Below, in pieces: positions 1 to 4,464 of a stretch of 6,572 bases of DNA (positions are counted from its first letter, which is position 1; every line of letters begins with the position of its first letter). Source of the DNA: Candidatus Colimorpha enterica (lineage in GTDB: Bacteria > Bacillota > Clostridia > Oscillospirales > CAG-272); assembly GCA_018065475.1 (NCBI GenBank), contig JAGHTD010000334.1:1-6572 (forward strand), read 5' to 3'. Below the pieces are notes generated by a model that saw nothing but the letters and a program-made list of their open reading frames with translations, had not been told where the DNA came from and ran no database searches. The position numbers were made by a program, and so were the translations under genes.

Positions 1-1
1 G

Positions 2-247
2 ATATATAACGACATTCAGTTCGGAGGAGGCACTCTCACGCCCTCCATGCGGCTTGAGGATATGGAGGACAAGGGCCCGCTCAGCTGTGTCGGATGCGGC
101 GCGTGTGAGCAGATCTGCCCGCAGAAGATAGAGATACCGACGATCATGGCGAAGCTCGCCGAAATGATCCCGTCTCTCCCGAGCTGGAAGAAAATGTGCA
201 AAGAACGCGCCGAAGCGGCAAAAAAGCTCGAAGAAGAGGGAAAATGA
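2..247 (+). CDS. Aldo/keto reductase with C-terminal 4Fe-4S motif (3' end only)
   Basis: This is the last 81 codons of a gene entering from the left edge; the frame is open from base 2 and stops with TGA at 245-247. The visible protein carries a cysteine motif C-x2-C-x2-C-x3-C-P (SCVGCGACEQICPQ, encoded at about 89-130), the signature of one 4Fe-4S cluster. It is followed by a Lys/Glu-rich amphipathic tail. The segment FGGGTLTPSMRLEDM just before the cysteines, together with the cluster, fits the C-terminal domain of COG1453-type aldo/keto reductases, in which a TIM barrel is followed by a ferredoxin-like extension. The barrel and its catalytic Asp/Tyr/Lys/His lie outside the window, so the family call rests on the tail alone. 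An ATG at 47 is internal, since the same frame is open upstream of it. An unrelated small ferredoxin-like tail is the main alternative. Confidence 0.75.
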   Translation: MYNDIQFGGGTLTPSMRLEDMEDKGPLSCVGCGACEQICPQKIEIPTIMAKLAEMIPSLPSWKKMCKERAEAAKKLEEEGK

Positions 248-269
248 CCCGCTTCCTGAAATGAAGCAA

Positions 270-288
270 GAGTTTCCTGCGGAAACTC
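270..288. repeat. Perfect 8-bp hairpin with TGC loop
   Basis: GAGTTTCC (270-277) and GGAAACTC (281-288) pair perfectly around TGC. It begins 22 bases after the aldo/keto reductase stop. There is no T-run after it, so it is not a classical intrinsic terminator. The core CCTGCGG is shared, as CCTRCGG, with hairpins at 466-480 and 4252-4266. Confidence 0.6.
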
Positions 289-353
289 GACAAGAACTTC
301 CGAACGCTTCGCGGGAAGACGTATTGAAGAGGAAAAACGGTATACTCCTCGTA

Positions 354-395
354 GGGGAGGGCAGCTACGTGTAGCCTCCCCTGTGTAAGGGGAGG
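354..395. repeat. Alternating palindrome, GGGGAGG / CCTCCCCT / AGGGGAGG
   Basis: The middle strand CCTCCCC (375-381) can pair with GGGGAGG at 354-360 (7 bp, 14-nt loop). With one more base (375-382) it can pair instead with AGGGGAGG at 388-395 (8 bp, 5-nt loop). The two pairings exclude each other. The unit starts with CGTAGGGG (350-357), a core also seen at 672, 3954 and 4015. Confidence 0.6.
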
Positions 396-420
396 GGGAC
401 CGCGGAGCGGTGGAAGGGTT
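381..420 (+). repeat. Dispersed repeat, copy A (GGAGGGGGnCCGCGnAGCGGTGGA type)
   Basis: Bases 391-414 match 4111-4135 apart from a few differences: both read GGAGGGGG, then a CCGC-nnn-GCGG mini-hairpin (400-410 here), then TGGA. A diverged reverse-orientation relative lies at 4241-4287. Similar GC-rich intergenic repeats are familiar from gut Clostridia; that family link is from memory and unchecked. Confidence 0.6.
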
Positions 421-465
421 GTTCGTAAAGCAATATACTATCGTATAACAAAAAATCCTTGTAGC

Positions 466-480
466 CTTTCCTACGGAAAG
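466..480. repeat. Perfect 6-bp hairpin with TAC loop
   Basis: CTTTCC (466-471) pairs with GGAAAG (475-480) around TAC. It shares the CCTRCGG centre with the hairpin at 270-288 but has a different outer stem. No T-run follows. Confidence 0.5.
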
Positions 481-509
481 CCATAAAACAAATGTCCTCC
501 GCGGACGGC

Positions 510-539
510 GGTAACTTTCTTGTCGAAAAGAAAGTCACC
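510..539. repeat. Long inverted repeat GGTaACTTTCTT...AAGAAAGTcACC
   Basis: ACTTTCTT (514-521) pairs with AAGAAAGT (528-535). After one A/C mismatch, GGT (510-512) pairs with ACC (537-539). The result is an 11-pair stem with one mismatch and a 6-nt loop, GTCGAA. The motif resembles a hairpin I associate with dispersed intergenic repeats in Clostridia genomes, which I cannot check here. Confidence 0.65.
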
Positions 540-547
540 AAAGATTC

Positions 548-577
548 GTTGGGAGGGGCTCAATGCCGCCTCCCAAC
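548..577. repeat. GC-rich 12-bp hairpin with one bulged G
   Basis: GTTGGGAGG (548-556) plus GGC (557-559) pairs with GCC (565-567) and CCTCCCAAC (569-577). G568 is bulged and the loop is TCAAT. It follows the hairpin at 510-539 by 8 bases. A smaller one, CCCCT-GCG-AGGGG, follows at 582-594, so three hairpins sit in series. None has a terminator T-run. Confidence 0.65.
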
Positions 578-838
578 CCCACCCCTGCGAGGGGGCTTCA
601 CCAGCCCGCCCCTCGACCCCCCATAAACCGCCCGTGCTGTTGACGAAAATGAAGGAAATGATATGGCTACCCGTAGGGGGCAGGCGCATTTACGCACTTC
701 GCTCGCCATCCCTTTTAGAGAAGAAAGCTACGATACTTGCATCTCCACGATCTACCGACTGCTTTGGATAAGAAACGCAAGTCAAGAGAAAACTTCTTGA
801 CTCCTCTTTCTCAGTTTTTTTGGAGGAAAGTTTAGAAT

Positions 839-1486
839 ATGAATAAAACAGAATATATAAACTGTATAATCAAACTGGTAAGCTCTTTGCGTAAAGATGC
901 CAATGGAAAGCTTGTCGAAAATAAATTCGGCGATGTCTATAACAAAACAACATTCCAACCAATACAACCTTTTGGGATGTTTGGCGATAAATATATTTTG
1001 AACCAAATGTTGAGACTATATGTGTTACCGAAAGATAATTATCACATTTCTGAGGAAGCCGAGAAATTATGGGGCAGTTTGACCAGCGCTGATTTTCGCT
1101 TTTTCAGATATGAGGAGACGTTTAAATGTGATAAGCTTTCAAAATCAATGAATGTTAATACATGCGTCGGAAATGGCAAGACAATTGTACCCAAGAACAT
1201 TTCACCAAATGCTAAGATCAAGTTCAACTCCATCTTTATCACAGAACACATAGTTCCCGTTAGTTTTATCATAGACAAATTATTTGATCTTGGAAGCAAT
1301 CCGAACCCAACTTATGTCGAAGATATATTGAACGCCATTCATGTGGCAATTATTCTTAAAAGCGAGAATGCAAAATTGCCAAACAAACGGATCATTACAT
1401 CAACAAATTCACCGGATGACTGGTGGAGGAAAGTGGACAATAATTATTACTTACCTAATAATATAAAATTAAAACCATTTCCATAA
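839..1486 (+). CDS. AT-rich orphan protein, possible HNH-like nuclease
   Basis: The predicted protein has 215 residues and starts at ATG 839, with a good ribosome site, GGAGGAAAG (822-830), 8 bases upstream. I do not recognise a named family. The C-terminal half has a layout that recalls HNH (beta-beta-alpha metal) nucleases. FITEHIVPVSFIIDKL (133-148) has an E-H pair at 136-137, followed by EDILNAIHVAIILKSENAKL (161-180) with N165, H168 and N177, then a DDWW segment near 193-196. The N-terminal half (1-100) shows no motif I can name. There is no signal peptide or membrane segment. Base composition differs sharply from the neighbours: I count 18 G/C in 841-900 against 38 in 1801-1860. Together with its isolation between repeat-rich gaps this suggests horizontal transfer. 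The existence of the gene is well supported; the nuclease idea is only an inference, and a fragment of a larger nuclease is possible. Confidence 0.8.
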   Translation: MNKTEYINCIIKLVSSLRKDANGKLVENKFGDVYNKTTFQPIQPFGMFGDKYILNQMLRLYVLPKDNYHISEEAEKLWGSLTSADFRFFRYEETFKCDKLSKSMNVNTCVGNGKTIVPKNISPNAKIKFNSIFITEHIVPVSFIIDKLFDLGSNPNPTYVEDILNAIHVAIILKSENAKLPNKRIITSTNSPDDWWRKVDNNYYLPNNIKLKPFP

Positions 1487-1516
1487 CCGAAAAAGAGCCG
1501 GCGGGAGGACGAGAAT

Positions 1517-1633
1517 ATGAATATTGAAAATCAAAAGACCGCCCCGTGTTATACGATGCCACTTCGGATGCCCGGGCGGTGTCGGAGACGCTCCCGATCG
1601 CTTGATATCAGAATCAAAAATCAAACCCTATGA
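1517..1633 (+). CDS. Possible 38-aa leader or small ORF
   Basis: ATG 1517 follows GGGAGGAC (1503-1510) by 6 bases, a respectable ribosome site, and the frame runs 38 codons to TGA 1631-1633. The product begins MNIENQKTAPCYTMPLRMPG and turns Arg-rich (RCRRRSRSLD); I recognise no family. It ends 49 bases before the ATG of the UPF0340 gene and overlaps one strand pair of the alternative leader structure. The ribosome site is the only positive evidence. The ORF may equally be chance, or a remnant of a decayed gene. Confidence 0.2.
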   Translation: MNIENQKTAPCYTMPLRMPGRCRRRSRSLDIRIKNQTL

Positions 1634-1654
1634 CCTACCGGTCAGACCGCCCGG
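1538..1654 (+). promoter_or_regulatory. Leader with two mutually exclusive pairings before the UPF0340 gene
   Basis: The strand CCGGGCGGT (1572-1580) is perfectly complementary to ACCGCCCGG (1646-1654, 9 bp), and its GGGCGGT part is also complementary to ACCGCCC (1538-1544, 7 bp). Only one pairing can form at a time. The downstream partner ends 15 bases before the ribosome site at 1670-1674. No poly-T follows, so any effect would be on translation. This is seen by eye; chance is possible in GC-rich DNA. Confidence 0.3.
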
Positions 1655-1682
1655 AGGCGAAGAAAAAACGGAGGAAAAAACC

Positions 1683-2264
1683 ATGGCAGGAACCGTACAC
1701 GAAATCGAAGACAAAAAACTTGTAAACAAGATCAGAAACGACGCCTTGAAGGCGGTGAAGGAGCTCGTCGATGCCGCGGGGCTGAAAAAGGGTGACATTC
1801 TCGTCGTCGGCTGTTCGACCTCCGAGACGCTCGGCGAAAAGGTCGGCTCCTATTCCGTCCCCGAGGTCGGAGAGGCGATATGCGACGGTATTCTGTCCGT
1901 CCTTTCCCCTCTCGGTATCTTCCTCGCCGCACAGTGCTGTGAGCACCTCAACCGCGCGATAATCATCGAAAGGGCGGCAGTCCCCGGGCAGGAGATAGTC
2001 AACGTCGTTCCTCAGCCGAAGGCGGGCGGCTCGTTCGCCACCGCCTGCTACGGGAGATTTTCCGATCCCGTTGCCGTCGAGGAGATCAAGGCGGACGCCG
2101 GGATAGACATAGGCGGAACGCTTATCGGTATGCACCTGAAAAAGGTCGCCGTTCCCGTCCGTCTCGGAGTGAAGAAGATAGGCAAGGCACCGATAATCTG
2201 CGCCCGCACCCGCCCGAAGTTCATAGGCGGCGAGCGCGCGCACTACGACGAAAGGATGAAGTGA
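1683..2264 (+). CDS. ywlG: UPF0340 / TIGR01440 family protein (YwlG-like)
   Basis: The 193-residue protein matches in length and motif order the UPF0340 (DUF436) family typified by Bacillus subtilis YwlG, whose biochemical role is not established. Visible family landmarks are GCSTSE (43-48), CCEHLNRA (85-92), PKAGGSFAT (112-120), DIGGTLIGMHLKKVAVPVR (142-160) and GGERAHY (182-188). It looks cytosolic, with no signal peptide or membrane helix. The frame is open further upstream to an ATG at 1524. I chose ATG 1683 because GGAGG at 1670-1674 lies 8 bases before it, because the family starts about here, and because the upstream translation (RPPRVIRCHFGCPGG and so on) looks non-coding. The SGNH hydrolase ATG follows its TGA by one base, so the two are very likely cotranscribed and coupled. 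Family assignment is firm; function is unknown. Confidence 0.9.
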   Translation: MAGTVHEIEDKKLVNKIRNDALKAVKELVDAAGLKKGDILVVGCSTSETLGEKVGSYSVPEVGEAICDGILSVLSPLGIFLAAQCCEHLNRAIIIERAAVPGQEIVNVVPQPKAGGSFATACYGRFSDPVAVEEIKADAGIDIGGTLIGMHLKKVAVPVRLGVKKIGKAPIICARTRPKFIGGERAHYDERMK

Positions 2265-2265
2265 T

Positions 2266-3381
2266 ATGACGCTGAAAACCATAGCGGCGATGGCTCTCTC
2301 CGCCCTGCTGATACTGTCCGCACTCCCCGTTTCCGCAAAGGATGAACGAAATACCCTGCTCGTCCTCGGCGACTCGATAGCCACCGGCTACGGGCTCCCC
2401 GATTACAGCAGTTGGGGCGATCCGAAGTCGAAGGAAAGCTGGGCGACGCTCCTCGCATCGGCTCTTAAACTCGAACAGGTCAACATCGCCGTTGACGGCG
2501 ACACGATAAACGACCTCATAATGACGGCGAACGGCGAAAGGTTCGCGTCCGAGGCGAAGACGGCGAAATATATCTGCATTTCGATAGGCGGAAACAACTT
2601 CCTCCGCTCCTTCGCCGCGATGATAGAGGACCCGAACGCCGTGGGCAATTTCGAGGCGTCGATAGAGAAGATCCTTCAATCGACAGACGGGCTTCTCGAC
2701 ACCGCCTTCGGGCTGATAAAGAAAAAGGCGCCCGACGCGGAGATATACGCGGAGACGCTCTACAATCCCTTTATGTTCTGGGACATCACCGTTGAGGGTG
2801 TCGGCAATATCGCCGACATCGGAAACAAGGTGATAGACCGCTACAACGTCTTCCTCCGCAAGCAGGCGGCGAAGCACGGGGTAAAGGTCGTTGAGGTCAA
2901 GGCGGAGTTCGACAAAAACGGCGGGCCGTCGTGGCTGAAAGCGGGAAAAGCGACGCAGTTCAGCGAGCTGACGCGCGAAAAGCTCGATCCTCATCCCACC
3001 TCGGCGGGACACAGGGCTATATACGGCTGTTACCTCGAAGCGATCCAAAGCTCCGGGACGGACACTACCGTGACGGAAGAAACCACCACGGCAGAAGAAA
3101 CGACCGAAATCACGACAGAGATCACCACCGGGACTGAAAAACCCGAAGAAACTACGGCGGAGATCACCACCGCGACGGATAAGCCGGACGACGGAACGAC
3201 CGCGGGAACGACCGCCGGGACTACCGACGGCGAAACGACGGCTCACCCGAAAACCGACCCCGACGTCACCGAGCCAGGATCGAAGACGGCGGAGCTTATG
3301 AAGATCATTCCGATGGCTGTCCTCACCGTAATGGCTCTCGCCGTGGCACTTTACGCCGCTCTCAAACCCCGCAGAAAGTGA
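2266..3381 (+). CDS. Secreted, membrane-tethered SGNH/GDSL hydrolase
   Basis: The 371-residue protein has four parts. A signal peptide (1-24, hydrophobic AAMALSALLILSALPVSA) probably ends near SAKDE. The SGNH hydrolase domain (about 30-262) has block I GDSIATGYG with nucleophile S37, block II around G78 (VDGDTINDL), block III IGGNN with N110 for the oxyanion hole, and block V DPHPTSAGH with D241 and H243. A Thr/Glu-rich low-complexity linker (about 265-337) carries repeated TTAEETTE, EITT and TTAGTTAG. A C-terminal hydrophobic helix (about 347-366) ends in KPRRK. The catalytic set is complete, so an active esterase, lipase or carbohydrate deacetylase is expected outside the membrane; the substrate cannot be read. 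No LPxTG motif is visible, so the C-terminal helix is the likely anchor. ATG 2266 has AAAGGA (2251-2256) upstream, inside the end of the preceding gene. Confidence 0.9.
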   Translation: MTLKTIAAMALSALLILSALPVSAKDERNTLLVLGDSIATGYGLPDYSSWGDPKSKESWATLLASALKLEQVNIAVDGDTINDLIMTANGERFASEAKTAKYICISIGGNNFLRSFAAMIEDPNAVGNFEASIEKILQSTDGLLDTAFGLIKKKAPDAEIYAETLYNPFMFWDITVEGVGNIADIGNKVIDRYNVFLRKQAAKHGVKVVEVKAEFDKNGGPSWLKAGKATQFSELTREKLDPHPTSAGHRAIYGCYLEAIQSSGTDTTVTEETTTAEETTEITTEITTGTEKPEETTAEITTATDKPDDGTTAGTTAGTTDGETTAHPKTDPDVTEPGSKTAELMKIIPMAVLTVMALAVALYAALKPRRK

Positions 3382-3429
3382 TTTTTGCAAGTTGAAAGAT
3401 AAAAATATTCATTTTTTGCGTTTTTGGAC

Positions 3430-3458
3430 TTGACAAAGTGCCGAAAATGTGATATTAT
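3430..3458 (+). promoter_or_regulatory. Sigma-A promoter for the lysine riboswitch transcript
   Basis: A perfect -35 TTGACA (3430-3435) and a -10 TATTAT (3453-3458) are separated by exactly 17 bases, with an extended -10 TGA at 3450-3452. A/T-rich DNA (3382-3426) upstream could act as an UP element. Transcription would start near 3465, just before the riboswitch P1 stem. This is the strongest promoter in the window. Confidence 0.88.
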
Positions 3459-3475
3459 GAATAATACAAGATATA

Positions 3476-3643
3476 ATCAAATGATAGAGGCGCGGGAATC
3501 ATCAGTAGGATCGTCCGTCAAAGGCAGGCAAAAGCCGTTGGCGATCCGAAAGGGACACCGCCGAAGGAGAGGAATGCGCCCTCCCCTGGGCATACGGAGA
3601 ATATCCGTGTGACTGTCGCTTACGCGGAGAGCTATGTATTGGT
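3476..3643 (+). promoter_or_regulatory. Lysine riboswitch (L-box)
   Basis: Conserved L-box segments appear in the right order: AGAGGCGC (3486-3493), AGTA (3504-3507), GCCGAAGG (3560-3567), CTGTC (3613-3617) and GGAGAGCTA (3626-3634). The stems can be drawn. P1 is 3484-3487/3632-3635, extended by 3476-3480/3639-3643 across a 3x3 internal loop. In P2, GGATCG (3508-3513) pairs with CGATCC (3542-3547), with a small GGC/GCC tip at 3527-3536. P3 lies within about 3565-3587. P4 is ATACGGA (3592-3598) with TCCGTGT (3604-3610). P5 is CGC (3617-3619) with GCG (3624-3626). Lysine binding at the five-way junction stabilises P1 and in known cases lowers expression of lysine genes. The next genes are dapA, dapB and ddh, which supports the identification. 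Confidence 0.93.
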
Positions 3644-3673
3644 GACACCCCCGCAGGGTGTAATTTTACCGAT
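3638..3673 (+). promoter_or_regulatory. Candidate riboswitch expression-platform hairpin
   Basis: ACACCC (3645-3650) pairs with GGGTGT (3656-3661). An outer stem ATTGGT (3638-3643) with ACCGAT (3668-3673, one G-T pair) could enclose it. The outer stem uses bases of the 3' strand of P1, so it would compete with the lysine-bound form. It does not overlap the terminator arms at 3680-3702, so how it would prevent termination is unclear. Confidence 0.4.
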
Positions 3674-3679
3674 TTATCA

Positions 3680-3709
3680 GCCGACCGCATTCCACGGTCG
3701 GCTTTTCTT
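3680..3709 (+). terminator. Intrinsic terminator downstream of the lysine riboswitch
   Basis: GCCGACCG (3680-3687) pairs perfectly with CGGTCGGC (3695-3702) around a 7-nt loop and is followed directly by TTTTCTT (3703-3709). It starts 36 bases after P1, the expected place for a transcriptional riboswitch platform. A transcript ending here would be about 240 nt long. Confidence 0.88.
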
Positions 3710-3713
3710 AACC

Positions 3714-3913
3714 CACTTGAAAAGCCGGTAGCTTTTCAAGTGACGCCTGCGCCTATCCCCGCCGTGCAAAAACTGCGTTTTTGCGGCTCCTCTCCGCGCA
3801 GGGGCTCACCTTCGTTCGCCTTGAAGGAGTTTTCGGGTCGGCAGAGCCACCCCGAAAACGGATTTTATCAGATAAGGGACGGATGGGGAAAAGCTATCGG
3901 CTTTTTTCAAGTG
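3714..3913. mobile_element. Candidate MITE-like element with terminal inverted repeats
   Basis: CACTTGAAAAG at 3714-3724 is mirrored at the far end by CTTTTTTCAAGTG (3901-3913), the reverse complement with two extra T. The left end also forms a local perfect hairpin, CACTTGAAAAGC (3714-3725) with GCTTTTCAAGTG (3731-3742), and the right end forms AAAAGC (3889-3894) with GCTTTT (3900-3905). The interior holds GCAAAAAC-TGC-GTTTTTGC (3766-3784) and GTTTTCGGG (3829-3837) with CCCGAAAAC (3851-3859). I see no coding capacity and no clear target-site duplication, so mobility is inferred. Confidence 0.4.
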
Positions 3914-3953
3914 TCCGCCTGAGCTTATTGATGTGTCGGGATTGAAGATTTTC

Positions 3954-3980
3954 CGTAGGGGACGGCCCCCAGACGTCCCG
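3954..3980. repeat. CGTAGGGG-headed palindrome, unit 2
   Basis: CGTAGGGG (3954-3961) overlaps an inverted repeat, GGGACG (3959-3964) with CGTCCC (3974-3979). The layout (CGTAGGGG head, short G-rich stem, closing CCCG) matches the unit at 4015-4040. Confidence 0.5.
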
Positions 3981-4014
3981 CTCAATGAAATCCGCAATAA
4001 TTATCCGGCTACGT

Positions 4015-4040
4015 CGTAGGGGAGGGGCTTGCTCCTCCCG
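4015..4040. repeat. CGTAGGGG-headed palindrome, unit 3
   Basis: CGTAGGGG (4015-4022) leads into GGGAGG (4020-4025) paired with CCTCCC (4034-4039) around GGCTTGCT, closing with CCCG. It has the same layout as 3954-3980 and as the first arm of 350-381, with different stem bases. Confidence 0.5.
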
Positions 4041-4079
4041 CCTGCTGACTGACGGCTCTTGCTGACTTTATTCAGAATG

Positions 4080-4154
4080 AGAGCTGATCGCCGCCGTCCA
4101 GCTCCCTCCGGGAGGGGGCTCCGCGTAGCGGTGGAGGAGCCCGGCGATCGCTCT
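4080..4154. repeat. 75-nt bounded palindromic element containing dispersed repeat copy B
   Basis: The ends pair almost perfectly. AGAGC (4080-4084), a bulged T, and GATCGCCG (4086-4093) pair with CGGCGATC (4142-4149) and GCTCT (4150-4154), giving 13 pairs. Inside are CTCCC (4102-4106)/GGGAG (4110-4114) and GGGCTCC (4116-4122)/GGAGCCC (4136-4142), with CCGC-GTA-GCGG (4121-4131) as an alternative tip. Bases 4111-4135 are the near-match to 391-414. It could be a REP/MITE-type repeat or a folded RNA in the dapA leader; no T-run follows. Confidence 0.6.
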
Positions 4155-4187
4155 ATTTGAAGTAAATCTTCACCGATGAAAGATATA

Positions 4188-4216
4188 CTGACAATTACAT
4201 TTCGTTTCTATATTTT
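4188..4216 (+). promoter_or_regulatory. Candidate second promoter upstream of dapA
   Basis: CTGACA (4188-4193, five of six consensus bases) and TATTTT (4211-4216, four of six) are 17 bases apart in an AT-rich segment, with a predicted start near 4223, about 240 bases before dapA. An inverted repeat, TTTCGT (4200-4205) with ACGAAA (4217-4222), straddles the -10. It is weaker than the promoter at 3430, but would let dapA escape the riboswitch terminator. Confidence 0.4.
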
Positions 4217-4240
4217 ACGAAACTGAACTGTTTATACCGC

Positions 4241-4287
4241 GAGCTCCTTTCGTCGCCTACGGCGACACCTTCCTCCCGGAGGAAGGT
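4241..4287 (-). repeat. Dispersed repeat, diverged inverted copy C
   Basis: Read on the minus strand this segment gives GGGAGGAAGGT, a mini-hairpin and AAAGGAGCTCG, the same order as copies A and B. It contains two palindromes: GTCGCC (4252-4257)/GGCGAC (4261-4266) around TAC, and ACCTTCCTCC (4267-4276)/GGAGGAAGGT (4278-4287) around a single C. A partial echo, TCCTGGAGGAAGGTTGAC, lies at 4323-4340. Confidence 0.5.
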
Positions 4288-4464
4288 CAACCGTTCCTGC
4301 CTCACCGTGAAGTGAACACATCTCCTGGAGGAAGGTTGACAGCGTGTCTGCTCCTCGAAGTTAGCACGCCCCCGGGATAGAGCCGGACACCCGAACACAC
4401 GCCGAAGCACAATCACCACTGATCACACAAAAAATCACACCCAATTCCAAGGAGAAAAAATACC

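Larger units (their letters stand above)
248..838. other. Gene-free stretch rich in hairpins and repeat units
   Basis: No ORF here has a ribosome site plus plausible protein composition. The stretch instead holds a succession of short inverted repeats (270-288, 354-395, 466-480, 510-539, 548-577, 582-594 and 780-802). It also holds one copy of a repeat that recurs before dapA (381-420) and two CGTAGGGG cores (350-357 and 672-679). A run of T (814-821) lies 11 bases after the 780-802 hairpin (AGTCAAGA/TCTTGACT), too far for a confident terminator. I see no convincing promoter for the gene at 839. Confidence 0.7.
3710..4464. other. Repeat-rich gap between riboswitch terminator and dapA
   Basis: About 750 bases with no supportable gene; ORFs here lack ribosome sites and cross perfect palindromes. 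It contains an inverted-repeat-bounded 200-bp element (3714-3913), two CGTAGGGG palindromes (3954-3980 and 4015-4040) and a 75-nt palindromic unit (4080-4154). An AT-rich segment with a candidate promoter follows (4188-4216), then an inverted relative of the dispersed repeat (4241-4287) and a partial copy of its end (4323-4337). From 4340 to 4464 I see only the dapA ribosome site. Confidence 0.7.

Noticed and set aside
520..771. Plus-strand 83-codon frame in the hairpin cluster
   Set aside because: It runs through perfect palindromes, has no ribosome site, and its composition (Pro/Ser/Arg) is that of repeat DNA.
780..821. Intrinsic terminator before the orphan gene (AGTCAAGA/TCTTGACT then T-run)
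   Set aside because: The T-run begins 11 bases after the stem and runs into the ribosome site of the next gene, so it is noted only as a hairpin.
1524..1682. N-terminal extension of the UPF0340 protein from ATG 1524
   Set aside because: The strong ribosome site at 1670-1674, the family's usual length and the non-protein-like composition upstream all favour ATG 1683.
3371..3388. Terminator at the end of the SGNH hydrolase gene (GCAGAAA/TTTTTGC with GTGA loop)
   Set aside because: The stem can form, with a G-T pair, but T residues lie inside the stem and no T-run follows, so it is not a standard intrinsic terminator.
2221..3390. Long minus-strand open frame of 389 codons opposite the SGNH hydrolase
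   Set aside because: It is a composition-driven shadow of the real gene: Arg-rich with no family motif and no ribosome site, while the plus strand has a complete signal peptide and catalytic blocks.
3424..3612. Plus-strand 62-codon frame over the riboswitch
   Set aside because: It overlaps the promoter and the aptamer, whose conserved RNA segments fully explain the sequence.
4157..4189. Promoter from TTGAAG (4157-4162) and TATACT (4184-4189)
   Set aside because: The 21-base spacer is too long for a normal sigma-A promoter.
4336..4364. Promoter from the perfect TTGACA at 4336-4341
   Set aside because: No acceptable -10 lies 16-18 bases downstream, and the hexamer is part of the repeat echo at 4323-4340.
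4195..4419. Minus-strand 74-codon frame upstream of dapA
   Set aside because: No ribosome site or family motif; it crosses the inverted repeat copy at 4241-4287.
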